From: Actinomycetota bacterium
GTDB lineage: Bacteria > Actinomycetota > UBA4738 > G016210805
Assembly: GCA_016210805.1 (NCBI GenBank)
Contig: JACQTL010000326.1
Span: 1 to 9,572, forward strand
DNA: 9,572 nt
Reading direction: 5' to 3'
Shown here: piece after piece, positions 1-6,925 of the stretch
Layout of the letters: the number at the start of each line of letters is the position of its first letter
Numbering within the stretch: position 1 is the first letter of the stretch
Program-made: the position numbers and the translations under genes
The notes under the pieces: generated by a model
Told to the model about the DNA's origin: nothing
The model's input: the letters and a program-made list of their open reading frames with translations, nothing else
The model's database searches: none

Positions 1-792
1 ACGCCGCCCACCCCGCCACCGATGGCGTATCCGCCCGCCCCTCCGTCGGCGCCGGTGACCAAGTCCACGAACACCAAGCTGATCGCGATGATCGGCGGCG
101 GGGTGGTGGGCCTGGGCATCATCGGCCTGCTCGTCGCGCTCCTGCTGAAGCCGTCGGGGGCGGCGCCGCAGGACGGGCCCACGGCCCAGCCCGGCACGCT
201 CGAGCCCAGCCCCGTCATCACGGACCAGCCCACGGAGCAGCCGACCGAGCAGCCCACGGAGCAGCCGACCGAGCAGCCGACCGACCAGCCCACCGAGCAG
301 CCGACGGACGGGCCCGGCCCGACCGGGGACACGATCCAGCTCCAGGGCGGGGTGGTGGTCCCGCTCCCGCCCGGCTGGGACGCGCAGGCCAGCGACGACG
401 GCACCGCCGTCAACATGCTGAGCGAGGTCGGGGACTACATCTTCATCGGCGTCGCCGGGGTCGATGCCTCGACCGACGCCGGGGCGGTGGTCGCCACGGA
501 ACGGGAGAACTTCCTGTCGTCCGACGTCGGCTACAGCCAGGTGAAGACGTCGGACCCGGAGCCGCTCACGCCGTTCGGCTCGGTGGTTTCCGCGTCCGCG
601 ATCTTCTACGAGGCCATCTACACGGACAACCAGGGGAGCCTCAAGGTGGAGGGGTTCCTCCTGGCCTACGTCCGCCAGGACGGGACGCTCCTGTTCATGA
701 TCATCGAGACGCCCCGGAACGAGTTCGACAACCACAGCGAGTACTGGGGGCCGGTCCACGCCGGCGCGGTCAACAGCTTCGGTGGGGCGTAG
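1..792 (+). CDS. Single-pass membrane protein with TEQP-repeat linker and exported domain (5' partial)
   Basis: Unnamed surface protein; function unknown. Numbering from the ATG at base 22, residues 1-18 are Pro/Ala-rich, 19-42 form one hydrophobic transmembrane segment preceded by lysines, 43-100 are a Pro/Thr/Gln/Glu linker with seven QPT units, and about 104-256 form a compact globular domain outside the membrane. The domain opens with VPLPPGW, a beginning also seen in actinobacterial lipoprotein domains of the LpqN/PsbP-like kind; that resemblance is by eye only. The frame stays open and proline-rich upstream of base 22 to the window edge, so the true start probably lies outside and the gene is cut. 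Its 3' end overlaps the GTG of the metalloprotease by 11 bp, so the two are probably co-transcribed. The topology predicted is N-terminus in, C-terminus out. Confidence 0.8.
   Translation, partial: TPPTPPPMAYPPAPPSAPVTKSTNTKLIAMIGGGVVGLGIIGLLVALLLKPSGAAPQDGPTAQPGTLEPSPVITDQPTEQPTEQPTEQPTEQPTDQPTEQPTDGPGPTGDTIQLQGGVVVPLPPGWDAQASDDGTAVNMLSEVGDYIFIGVAGVDASTDAGAVVATERENFLSSDVGYSQVKTSDPEPLTPFGSVVSASAIFYEAIYTDNQGSLKVEGFLLAYVRQDGTLLFMIIETPRNEFDNHSEYWGPVHAGAVNSFGGA
226..309 (+). repeat. 12-bp coding tandem repeat (Gln-Pro-Thr-Glu/Asp), seven units
   Basis: Seven 12-bp units read CAG CCS ACS GAS. Units 1-2 (226-249) and 3-4 (250-273) are identical 24-bp blocks including synonymous codon choice; units 5-7 (274-309) diverge at third positions and change two Glu to Asp. 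It encodes an extended hydrophilic linker between the membrane segment and the exported domain. The identity of the first two blocks points to recent slippage or duplication. Confidence 0.9.
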
Positions 793-3667
793 GACGCGGG
801 CCGGCGCCGGGGGGAGCGCCCTCCTCCGCCGGCTCGTGGCCCTGGCGGCCGTGGCCGCCGTGGCGGCCACGGCGTGCGTGGACCGGAGCCTGCCCCAGGC
901 CGACGAGTCCCGCGTGGTCGTGGGCTCCCCCGTCTGGCAGCAGGGCGTCTCGGCCCGCGAGTACCGGGACCGGATCGCCGCGCTGACCCGGGCCGTGGAG
1001 CGCCTCCGCGAGGAGACCGGCTCCGGCTGGTTCGGGCGGCAGGACGACGTGACCGGCTACCTGGCCGAGCTGTCCGGCGGCCGGTTCGCCGGCCGGGGCT
1101 CCGGTGGGGCGGAGGGCGCGGCGGCCGGCCTCCTGGACTCCTTCGGCGACGAGCTGTTCGGCGTGAGGGCCGGGGACGTCTCGTTCGTCTCCTCGGAGCC
1201 CCTGGGGAACGGCGGGGTGGTCATCCGCGCGGAGCAGAGGGTCGGCGACGTGCCGGTCCTGGACGCCAGGCTGCTGGTCACCGTGGCCGACGCCGAGGGG
1301 ACGCCCAGGGTGAACGCCGTCCGGGGCAGGGTCTTCCCCGACGCCGCGGAGGTCTCGACCGAGCCGGCGATCTCCGCCGAGGACGCGGCCCTGGCCGCCC
1401 GGCGGGCGTCGGGCGGGACCGTCCAGGGCGACCCGCGGCTGGTCGTCATCCCCCTGGCCGGGCAGGGCACCCTGGCCTGGGAGATCACCGTGGCCGGTGA
1501 GGTCCAGGGGACCACCGAGCTGGGGGTCGGCGTGTACTACGTGGACGCCCAGGGTGGGCAGGTCCTGGTGGTCCGGCCCGGCGCCGCGGACGTGGGGGTC
1601 CCGCTCCCCGGCCTCGTCGGGGCCGCCCGCGGGACGGGAGCCCGGGCCGCCGCGCTCCTCCAGCAGGCCGGGGCGGGGTGCGGGGACAGCGGCCAGAGCG
1701 TGCCGATCACGGGGACCGGCCCGCTCGGGGAGCCCCTCGAGGGGTTCGGCGTCCTCCAGGGGGACGGGCGCGTGGCCCTCGTGGACACCACCACCCCCAC
1801 CTTCGACGGCGCGACCGGAGGGGGAGGGGTCTGCACCCACGACGCGAGCGGCGTCTCGCAGGAAGGGCTTCCCGGACCGCTGGTCACCTCCGCCGGGCAA
1901 GCGATCGGCGACGCGGAGGGGATGGCCGCCCACGCCTTCAGCCGGTTCATCTACGACTACTACCTGCTCGTCCACGGCCGGCGGTCGTGGGACGGACAGG
2001 GCGCGACCCTGGTCTCGTCGGTGCACTTCGGCGACGAGGGCTTCTGCAACTCCTTCTTCTCGTCCAGCCTCGACCCGCCTCAGATGGTGTACGGCTCCCC
2101 CTGCGGGGGGACCGCCGACCCTCAGGAGAAGACCGAGGTCGACATCGACACCGCCGCCCACGAGATCACCCACGGCGTCACCGACACGTCGTCCGACCTG
2201 ATGTACGTGGGTCCTTCTGGGGCCCTGAACGAGTCCTTCTCCGACTACTTCGGCAACCTGATCGGCGACCGGTTGCTGGGCAGGGACTCCAACGCGGCCT
2301 TCGAGGGCTCGTGCACCGGGATCGAGCCGCCGACCGCCCTGTGCACCCGGAACCCGGACGGCACCGTCTCGCTCCGGTACATGCTGAACGGCTCCACCCT
2401 GGCCGACTACGCGTATCTCCTCAGCCCCCCGCTCTACCTGCGGATCCTGGGGTACACGCAGGACAACGGCGGAGTGCACCTGAACAGCGCGATCTGGAAC
2501 AACGCCCTGTGGACGATCCGGCTGCGCCTGGCCGCGATCGACGGGACCCCGGCCATCGAGTCCGCGCTGGTGGAGCAGTTCGACCGGGTGGTGTACGGGG
2601 CGCTGACCCGATACCTCACCCCGACCTCCGGCTTCCTGGACGCACGGGCGGCCATCGAGGCGGCCGCCACCGAGATCGAGGCCGACGCCACGGTTCACCG
2701 CGTGATCCGCCAGGTCTTCGACGAGAACCTGATCTGCGCGGGATGCACCGATCCGCCGGCGGCTCCCGGGATCCCGGTGGCCACCACGGCCGCCTCCCAG
2801 CTCTCTCCGGTGGTCTCCGGGAGCCGGGTGGCCTGGGTGGACCTCTCGCTGGGGCAGGGGATCACCGGCCTGGCCGCGGTGGGAGCCCCGCGGGAGTCGG
2901 CCGCCCCCGTGACCGGGCGGCCGGACGCCTTCTCGATCGGCTTCGCCGGCGACCTGGTGGTCACCGCGGAGAACCCGGGCAACGTCGTCGTGTACGACGT
3001 GCAGGCCCGCACGGCGCGCGTCGTGGACCGGGGCATCTCGGACGGGGTGATCGCCGGGATCGCCGGCTCGGACGAGGGCGCGGCGTGGATCGACTTCGGG
3101 GAGAGCGCGCTGAAGTACGTGGATGCCGAGCGGGAGGTCCGCTCGAACGCCTATCCGAGCGGCGACGCGCCGCTCGTGATCGGGGCCGGCGGCGGGACGG
3201 TCGTGACCGGCGGCGAGCAAGGGACGATCGTGGTCTGGCAGCCGGGGTCCGACGCGCGGGTCCTGGCCGAGGTCGAGGCGCCGGTCTGGGCCGTCGACGC
3301 CCACGGCGACCGGGTCGCCGTGGTCCACGGGGGCGGGCCGCTCTCCGTGACGCTCTTCGACCTCTCCTCGGGGGAGTCGCGGACGCTGTCCGGCCGGGCC
3401 GGTCCCTTCGGGATCACGGTCTCCGACCGGTACGTCGTGTGGGCCCAGGTGATCGGTGAGCTGGGCGGCCGGGTGTCGGCCGAGCACGGAGGCCTCCCCG
3501 ATACCGACCTCTACCTGCACAGCCTGGCCACGGGCACCACGTACGTCGCCCTCCGCCAGCGCGGCCAGCAGGGCTTCCCGTACCTCTCCGGGAACCGCAT
3601 CGTGTGGCAGGACGGCGTGCTGGGCGGGGACGACGTCTTCCTCGCCGACGTCCCGGGAGGGCTGTAG
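782..3667 (+). CDS. M4 (thermolysin) family metalloprotease precursor, probable lipoprotein, with beta-propeller-like C-terminus
   Basis: Secreted zinc endopeptidase precursor of 961 residues. The start is GTG, overlapping the preceding gene. Residues 1-31 are an Arg-rich then hydrophobic signal peptide ending in ATAC, so Cys32 is a likely lipid-anchored residue (relaxed lipobox). About 140-200 resembles an FTP propeptide and 196-275 a PepSY domain, both typical M4 pro-regions. The catalytic domain covers about 300-650. It has zinc ligands His460 and His464 with catalytic Glu461 (HEITH) and third ligand Glu484 (24 residues on, as in thermolysin). It also has Tyr475, Asp488, Arg532, and Asp561 and His566 in DNGGVH, matching thermolysin Tyr157, Asp170, Arg203, Asp226 and His231. 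Asp456 matches the Ca ligand Asp138, but the Glu177 position is Gly495. Eight further cysteines lie at 300-655. Residues about 665-961 hold repeated short beta motifs (such as SGSRVAWVD and SGNRIVWQDG), probably a propeller for substrate or surface binding. Probably autoprocessed outside the membrane. The peptidase call is secure; anchoring and C-terminal fold are inferences. Confidence 0.95.
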   Translation: MGRRTRAGAGGSALLRRLVALAAVAAVAATACVDRSLPQADESRVVVGSPVWQQGVSAREYRDRIAALTRAVERLREETGSGWFGRQDDVTGYLAELSGGRFAGRGSGGAEGAAAGLLDSFGDELFGVRAGDVSFVSSEPLGNGGVVIRAEQRVGDVPVLDARLLVTVADAEGTPRVNAVRGRVFPDAAEVSTEPAISAEDAALAARRASGGTVQGDPRLVVIPLAGQGTLAWEITVAGEVQGTTELGVGVYYVDAQGGQVLVVRPGAADVGVPLPGLVGAARGTGARAAALLQQAGAGCGDSGQSVPITGTGPLGEPLEGFGVLQGDGRVALVDTTTPTFDGATGGGGVCTHDASGVSQEGLPGPLVTSAGQAIGDAEGMAAHAFSRFIYDYYLLVHGRRSWDGQGATLVSSVHFGDEGFCNSFFSSSLDPPQMVYGSPCGGTADPQEKTEVDIDTAAHEITHGVTDTSSDLMYVGPSGALNESFSDYFGNLIGDRLLGRDSNAAFEGSCTGIEPPTALCTRNPDGTVSLRYMLNGSTLADYAYLLSPPLYLRILGYTQDNGGVHLNSAIWNNALWTIRLRLAAIDGTPAIESALVEQFDRVVYGALTRYLTPTSGFLDARAAIEAAATEIEADATVHRVIRQVFDENLICAGCTDPPAAPGIPVATTAASQLSPVVSGSRVAWVDLSLGQGITGLAAVGAPRESAAPVTGRPDAFSIGFAGDLVVTAENPGNVVVYDVQARTARVVDRGISDGVIAGIAGSDEGAAWIDFGESALKYVDAEREVRSNAYPSGDAPLVIGAGGGTVVTGGEQGTIVVWQPGSDARVLAEVEAPVWAVDAHGDRVAVVHGGGPLSVTLFDLSSGESRTLSGRAGPFGITVSDRYVVWAQVIGELGGRVSAEHGGLPDTDLYLHSLATGTTYVALRQRGQQGFPYLSGNRIVWQDGVLGGDDVFLADVPGGL

Positions 3668-3680
3668 CGGCACGTGGCCC

Positions 3681-3698
3681 GGCCGGCCCGGCCCGGCC
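3681..3698. terminator. Possible hairpin between convergent genes
   Basis: The 31-bp gap between the protease stop and the convergent NTase-like stop is made almost only of GGCC/CCGG blocks. GGCCGG (3681-3686) can pair perfectly with CCGGCC (3693-3698) around a 6-base loop. There is no T-tract on either side, so this is at best a GC-rich stem that could slow polymerase in either direction. Random occurrence is plausible at this base composition. Confidence 0.25.
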
Positions 3699-5078
3699 TC
3701 AGCCCTCGCCGGCTCGGTCCGCGATCTCCTCGATGTAGGCGCGGATCGAGGGGACCGCCTCCAGCCGCTCCAGGAAGTACTCGTTGACCAGCGCGGCCAC
3801 GGCGCCCTGGGCCTCGGTGACCTCCTCCTCCGCCCCTCCGGCCTCGGCGTCGAGCGCGGCCCGGAGGCGAAGGAGGCGGGCCACGACGTCGCGCTCCCGG
3901 TCTCCCTCCAGCACGTCGATCGCGGTGAGGATCAGCTCGTCCATCTGGTGGCGGATCGTCCCGGGGTCGATGGCCGAGCCGGTGCCCGATGCCTCCTCGA
4001 CCGTCCGGATCAGGGCGGCGAGCTGGTAGAGCACGGAGGCCGGCTCGTCGAACAGCTCCCGGATGAAGGCGGCCTCCCGGTACCGGCCGGTCAGGCGGAA
4101 CAGGTTGTACATCCGCTTGGCCGCCTTCCCGTAGTTGGGGGCCCTGGAGCAGTACTTGGCCACCTCGTGCTCGAGCTCGGTCACGTACCGGTCCAGGGCG
4201 TCGGGGAGCATGTGCCTGGCGAGCTTCGAGAAGATGGGGATCGACGCCGCGTCCAGGTAGACCTCCTGGTAGTAGGCGTCCAGCCAGCCGTCCAGGGGGA
4301 CGATCTCCCCGTCGGGGCCCTCCCACGTGACGTCGAGCATGTTGCTGGCGTTGGCCAGCCGGCGCCGGATCGGGTCGGCCACCACCCAGTCGAGCTTGCA
4401 CCACCCGGGGTCCCCGGCCACGTCGTCCCAGCCGATCTCCACCGGGGTCCCGTCCTCCCGAAGGGCGGCGATCCGCCCGGCCTCGACCTCCTCCGGCCGC
4501 CAGGCGATCGGTGCGCCGGCCGGGATCCGGCCCCCGTCGCGGACTACGGCCTCCGGGTAGCTCCCGAACTTGACCTCGATCAGGCGATGGGTTGGCCCGG
4601 AGAGCGTGGCCAGGGCCTTCCCGCGCATCAGGTCGGCCAGGACCCGGCAGGCCTCCTCCCGCGTGGGGGCCATGATGTTCACACGCTCGAAGAAGTCGCA
4701 GTCCCCTGGATGGGTCTGGATCCGGGACTGGGCGGCCGAGCCGGACAGGGCCAGCGCCGACTCCACCACGCCGGGGCGGTCGGGGATCTCCACGATCCTC
4801 CCGACCTCCCGGAACCGTTCGAGCTCCTCGGGCGAGAAGTCGAGCATCGAGACGCGGTGCCCGTAGACGCCCGTGGTCGTGTCCAGCGTGACGTCGCCCC
4901 CCGAGGGCCCGGCGGCCATGGCCGAGAGCCAGGCCAGGGCCTCGGGCTCGTCTATCTCGACGCCGAGGCGGCGGGCCGACTCGACGATCGCGGCGAGGTC
5001 CTCCTCGGCCCCGCCGGACGCCGGGTCGTCGGTTCCGGGTGGCTGCACGTGTGGGTGGGCTCCCGGGGAGCCGGTCAC
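3699..5078 (-). CDS. Nucleotidyltransferase-like protein of unknown function
   Basis: I do not recognise this 459-residue protein as a named family. It shows the signature of the DNA polymerase beta-type nucleotidyltransferase fold: Gly113-Ser114 after a hydrophobic strand (ALALSGS), then Asp126-Cys127-Asp128-Phe (two metal ligands, 12 residues after the Gly-Ser pair), and a candidate third acidic residue Asp230 in CKLDWVV. Residues 265-360 and 375-455 look mainly helical and may form the C-terminal domain; 1-25 are disordered and Pro/Gly-rich. If active it would transfer a nucleotide to an unknown acceptor in the cytoplasm. There is no signal peptide or membrane segment. The GTG start overlaps the diiron gene's stop (GTGA); the only purine run (GGCGGGG) ends one base before it, so translation is probably coupled. 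A GTG at codon 11 is an alternative start. Last gene of the TetR operon. The gene is secure; the fold call is moderate and the substrate unknown. Confidence 0.85.
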   Translation of the reverse strand: MTGSPGAHPHVQPPGTDDPASGGAEEDLAAIVESARRLGVEIDEPEALAWLSAMAAGPSGGDVTLDTTTGVYGHRVSMLDFSPEELERFREVGRIVEIPDRPGVVESALALSGSAAQSRIQTHPGDCDFFERVNIMAPTREEACRVLADLMRGKALATLSGPTHRLIEVKFGSYPEAVVRDGGRIPAGAPIAWRPEEVEAGRIAALREDGTPVEIGWDDVAGDPGWCKLDWVVADPIRRRLANASNMLDVTWEGPDGEIVPLDGWLDAYYQEVYLDAASIPIFSKLARHMLPDALDRYVTELEHEVAKYCSRAPNYGKAAKRMYNLFRLTGRYREAAFIRELFDEPASVLYQLAALIRTVEEASGTGSAIDPGTIRHQMDELILTAIDVLEGDRERDVVARLLRLRAALDAEAGGAEEEVTEAQGAVAALVNEYFLERLEAVPSIRAYIEEIADRAGEG

Positions 5079-6247
5079 TCCCCGCCGGTCTCGATCGTAC
5101 GGGCCACGTCAAGCGCGCGCCCCGGATCAACGTCGGGGAGCTCACCTCCGCCCGTGCGGTCCGCGTCGGCCACCAGCTCGGCGGCGGGGGAGTCGTCGCC
5201 GACCGGCAGGCCCCGCTTGCGGTCGAGCGCCCGGGCCACCTCCTCGTCCGCCGCCGACAGGTCGTCCGGGCTCATCTCCGAGAACCCCATCACGCCCATG
5301 TCCTCGAAGGCCCGCCGGACCTTGGGTCCGAACAGACCGAGGTCCTTGACCGTGGGGACGATCCGGGAGAACAGCATCTTGCGGAACTCCTGCATCATCT
5401 CCGAGCGCTCCACGTACTCCAGGCACTCCCGCACGTCCAGGCCGAGGTGCTCCCAGACCTCCTGGGCCATGAACCGGTCGCGCATCAGGTACGAGGCGTG
5501 GACCACGAACTCCTCCCGCTCCGCGCGCTCGGCCTCGGTGAGCTGGGGGTAGTAGTCGCGGAGCGACAGCCGCCCGAAGGCGACGTGCCGGGCCTCGTCC
5601 TGCATCACGTAAGTGTTCAGGGCCTTGGCCAGGGGCTCCTCGGAGAAGTCGCGGATCATGGCGAACGCCGCCAGGGCCAGGCCCTCGATCATGATCTGCA
5701 TCCCCAGGCAGACCATGTCCCACCGGTCGTCGGAGACCACGTCCTCGAGCAGGGCCTTGAGGTGGGGGTTGATCGGGTAGGCCATCTCGATCTTCTCCCT
5801 GAGGTACCGGGAGTACGTCTCCATGTGCCGGGCCTCGTCCATCACCTGGGTGGCCGCGTAGAACTTGCAGTCCACGTCCGGGACCGTCTGCACGATCTTG
5901 GCCGTGCACACGAGCGCCCCCTGCTCCCCGTGGAGGAACTGGGAGTTGAGCCAGGCCCCCATGTGGTGGCGGAGGTCGTAGCGCTCCCGCTCCGTCATCC
6001 GCTCGTACATGTCGGAGCCGAAGATCGGGATGTAGTAGTCGGGCGCGTTGTCGGGGGACCCGGGGTCGACGTCGATCGACCAGTCGAGGCGGGTGTTCGT
6101 GTTCCACTGCTTCTCCTTGCCCTTCTCGTACAGGGTGAGGAGCCGGTCCCGGGCGTCGTCGTACTCGAACGTGAAGGTCGTCGTGGAGGCGCCGGGAACC
6201 GCCCACTTCGTCTGGTCGACGGGCAGGACGTAGTGACGGGTGCTCAC
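5075..6247 (-). CDS. Ferritin-like / R2-like diiron protein, probable oxygenase or oxidase
   Basis: A 390-residue soluble protein with a complete carboxylate-bridged diiron site in two pseudo-symmetric halves: Glu108, then Glu138-x-x-His141 (DEARHME), then Glu188, then Glu218-x-x-His221 (DEARHVAF). The spacing Glu to ExxH is exactly 30 residues in both halves, fitting paired helices of a four-helix bundle. Such sites activate O2 in ribonucleotide reductase R2, acyl-ACP desaturases, AurF-type N-oxygenases and R2-like oxidases. The tail after about residue 335 is polar and probably flexible. The start is GTG with an ideal AGGAGG six bases upstream; the GTG overlaps the TetR stop, and the gene's own stop overlaps the next start. 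Sharing an operon with a TetR repressor suggests expression induced by a small molecule, possibly the substrate. It lacks the extra His of AurF in an obvious place, so N-oxygenation is not claimed. The diiron fold is secure; the reaction is unknown. Confidence 0.92.
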   Translation of the reverse strand: MSTRHYVLPVDQTKWAVPGASTTTFTFEYDDARDRLLTLYEKGKEKQWNTNTRLDWSIDVDPGSPDNAPDYYIPIFGSDMYERMTERERYDLRHHMGAWLNSQFLHGEQGALVCTAKIVQTVPDVDCKFYAATQVMDEARHMETYSRYLREKIEMAYPINPHLKALLEDVVSDDRWDMVCLGMQIMIEGLALAAFAMIRDFSEEPLAKALNTYVMQDEARHVAFGRLSLRDYYPQLTEAERAEREEFVVHASYLMRDRFMAQEVWEHLGLDVRECLEYVERSEMMQEFRKMLFSRIVPTVKDLGLFGPKVRRAFEDMGVMGFSEMSPDDLSAADEEVARALDRKRGLPVGDDSPAAELVADADRTGGGELPDVDPGRALDVARTIETGGE

Positions 6248-6834
6248 GAGGTTCCTCCTCTCGCGCCGGTCGCCACGACCAGCATGCGGCCGAGGGTCCG
6301 GGCCACCTGCCGGGGAGGGAGGTCGGACGGCGTGATCACGTACGAGACGATGCTCCGCACCGAGGCGTCCAGGAAGGCCTCCAGGAGGGCCGGGTCCGCG
6401 GGCCGGACCCTGGAGGCGACCAGCTCGGCCATGGCCTCCCTGGCTCGCACGTAAAGGGGCATGCCCCGGGTGGTGAGGTACGGGAGCAGCGAGCCCTGGT
6501 CGGTGGCCAGGAGCCGGTCGAGGAGCGGGTGGCGCCGGGCGTACGAGAAGACGAACAGGATGGCCCGCCGGGAAGCCTCCTCCAGGTCGGGCTCGGCGGC
6601 GTGCTCGGCCCGGACGCCGTCGAGGAAGCGCTCCTCCTCCCGCAGGACCAGGGCCAGGATCAGGTGGTCCTTCGAGGGGAAGTACCGGTAGATCGTCTGC
6701 CTGGAGAGCCCGGCGCGGTGGGCGACGTCCTCGACCGTGGTCCGGGCCAGGCCGAACGCGGACACGGCTTCGAAGGCGGCATCGAGGATCCGGGACCGGG
6801 TGTCGGCCCCCACGTCCAGCGCGGACCGGGCCAT
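6244..6834 (-). CDS. TetR/AcrR family transcriptional regulator
   Basis: A 196-residue one-component regulator. Residues about 10-58 carry the TetR DNA-binding domain: the TRSRILDAAFEAVSAFG helix, then a helix-turn-helix in TTVEDVAHRAGLSRQTIYRYFPSKDHL, where the TIYRYFPSK recognition-helix end is the family hallmark. The rest is an all-helical region expected to bind a ligand and dimerise. Length is normal for the family. I chose ATG 6834; a TTG directly before it (6837) is also in frame. No Shine-Dalgarno precedes either, and a -10 box ends 10 bases upstream of the ATG, so the mRNA is probably leaderless or nearly so. It is the first gene of a GTGA-coupled operon with the diiron and NTase-like genes, and an inverted repeat covers its promoter, so it probably represses its own operon until a ligand binds. 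The divergent histidine kinase starts 91 bp away and may also be affected. Confidence 0.95.
   Translation of the reverse strand: MARSALDVGADTRSRILDAAFEAVSAFGLARTTVEDVAHRAGLSRQTIYRYFPSKDHLILALVLREEERFLDGVRAEHAAEPDLEEASRRAILFVFSYARRHPLLDRLLATDQGSLLPYLTTRGMPLYVRAREAMAELVASRVRPADPALLEAFLDASVRSIVSYVITPSDLPPRQVARTLGRMLVVATGARGGTS
6254..6259 (-). promoter_or_regulatory. Strong ribosome binding site of the diiron gene
   Basis: On the minus strand AGGAGG lies six bases before the GTG at 6247 and inside the last codons of the TetR gene. It decides the start of the diiron protein and lets ribosomes finishing TetR, or new ones, initiate efficiently. This contrasts with the TetR gene itself, which has no such site. 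Confidence 0.85.
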
Positions 6835-6838
6835 CAAA

Positions 6839-6869
6839 GATGTGACGATAGGACCATTCCCGTCACATC
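6839..6869. promoter_or_regulatory. Inverted repeat, probable TetR operator
   Basis: GATGTGACG (6839-6847) and CGTCACATC (6861-6869) are perfect 9-bp inverted arms separated by 13 bp. Arm centres are 22 bp apart, about two helical turns, so both arms face the same side of DNA. The repeat spans the -10 box and spacer and touches the -35 box of the TetR promoter, so a bound dimer (or pair of dimers) would block polymerase. Assignment to the adjacent TetR protein is inference from position. Confidence 0.65.
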
Positions 6870-6874
6870 GTCAA
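6845..6874 (-). promoter_or_regulatory. Promoter of the TetR operon (-35 TTGACG, -10 TATCGT)
   Basis: Reading the minus strand, TTGACG (6874-6869) and TATCGT (6850-6845) are separated by 18 bp, close to the sigma-70/SigA consensus. Transcription would begin near 6838, only a few bases before the TTG/ATG start codons, giving a leaderless or nearly leaderless message. Position and strand fit the operon exactly. Confidence 0.6.
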
Positions 6875-6890
6875 GCCAGCGGCCTCGGGC

Positions 6891-6921
6891 TTGAGTGGGG
6901 GGGCTCGCCATCCGATATCAC
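6891..6921 (+). promoter_or_regulatory. Weak candidate promoter of the histidine kinase gene
   Basis: TTGAGT (6891-6896) and TATCAC (6916-6921) are spaced by 19 bp, longer than ideal and with a poor last -10 base. The expected start site would fall at or next to the ATG at 6926, and no Shine-Dalgarno is present, so a leaderless message is possible. It lies beside the TetR operator. Confidence 0.3.
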
Positions 6922-6925
6922 ACGC

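Noticed and set aside
770..3673. A 967-codon open frame on the minus strand covering the whole protease gene
   Set aside because: Its product is a low-complexity mix of Arg, Gly, Pro, His, Asp and Val with no domain, while the plus strand encodes a complete M4 protease. Long antisense frames are expected at this GC content because stop codons are rare.
3511..5145. Long minus-strand frame of 544 codons overlapping the NTase-like gene
   Set aside because: Arg/Gly/Pro-rich with no motif, and out of frame with the gene that carries the GS, DxD pattern and is coupled to the diiron gene.
3699..6247. A CBASS-like antiphage system, because of the NTase-type motif
   Set aside because: No effector (membrane, nuclease or phospholipase), ubiquitin-like or HORMA/TRIP13 gene is present, and the partner is a diiron protein under a TetR regulator. 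The motif alone does not support a cyclic-dinucleotide synthase.
5039..6454. Plus-strand frame of 471 codons opposite the diiron gene
   Set aside because: The minus strand encodes all six diiron ligands and has an ideal ribosome binding site; the plus frame is a composition shadow.
6737..6925. 63-codon N-terminal extension of the histidine kinase frame
   Set aside because: It would run through the TetR gene and its promoter-operator. The ATG at 6926 sits just before the first membrane segment and behind a -10-like box.
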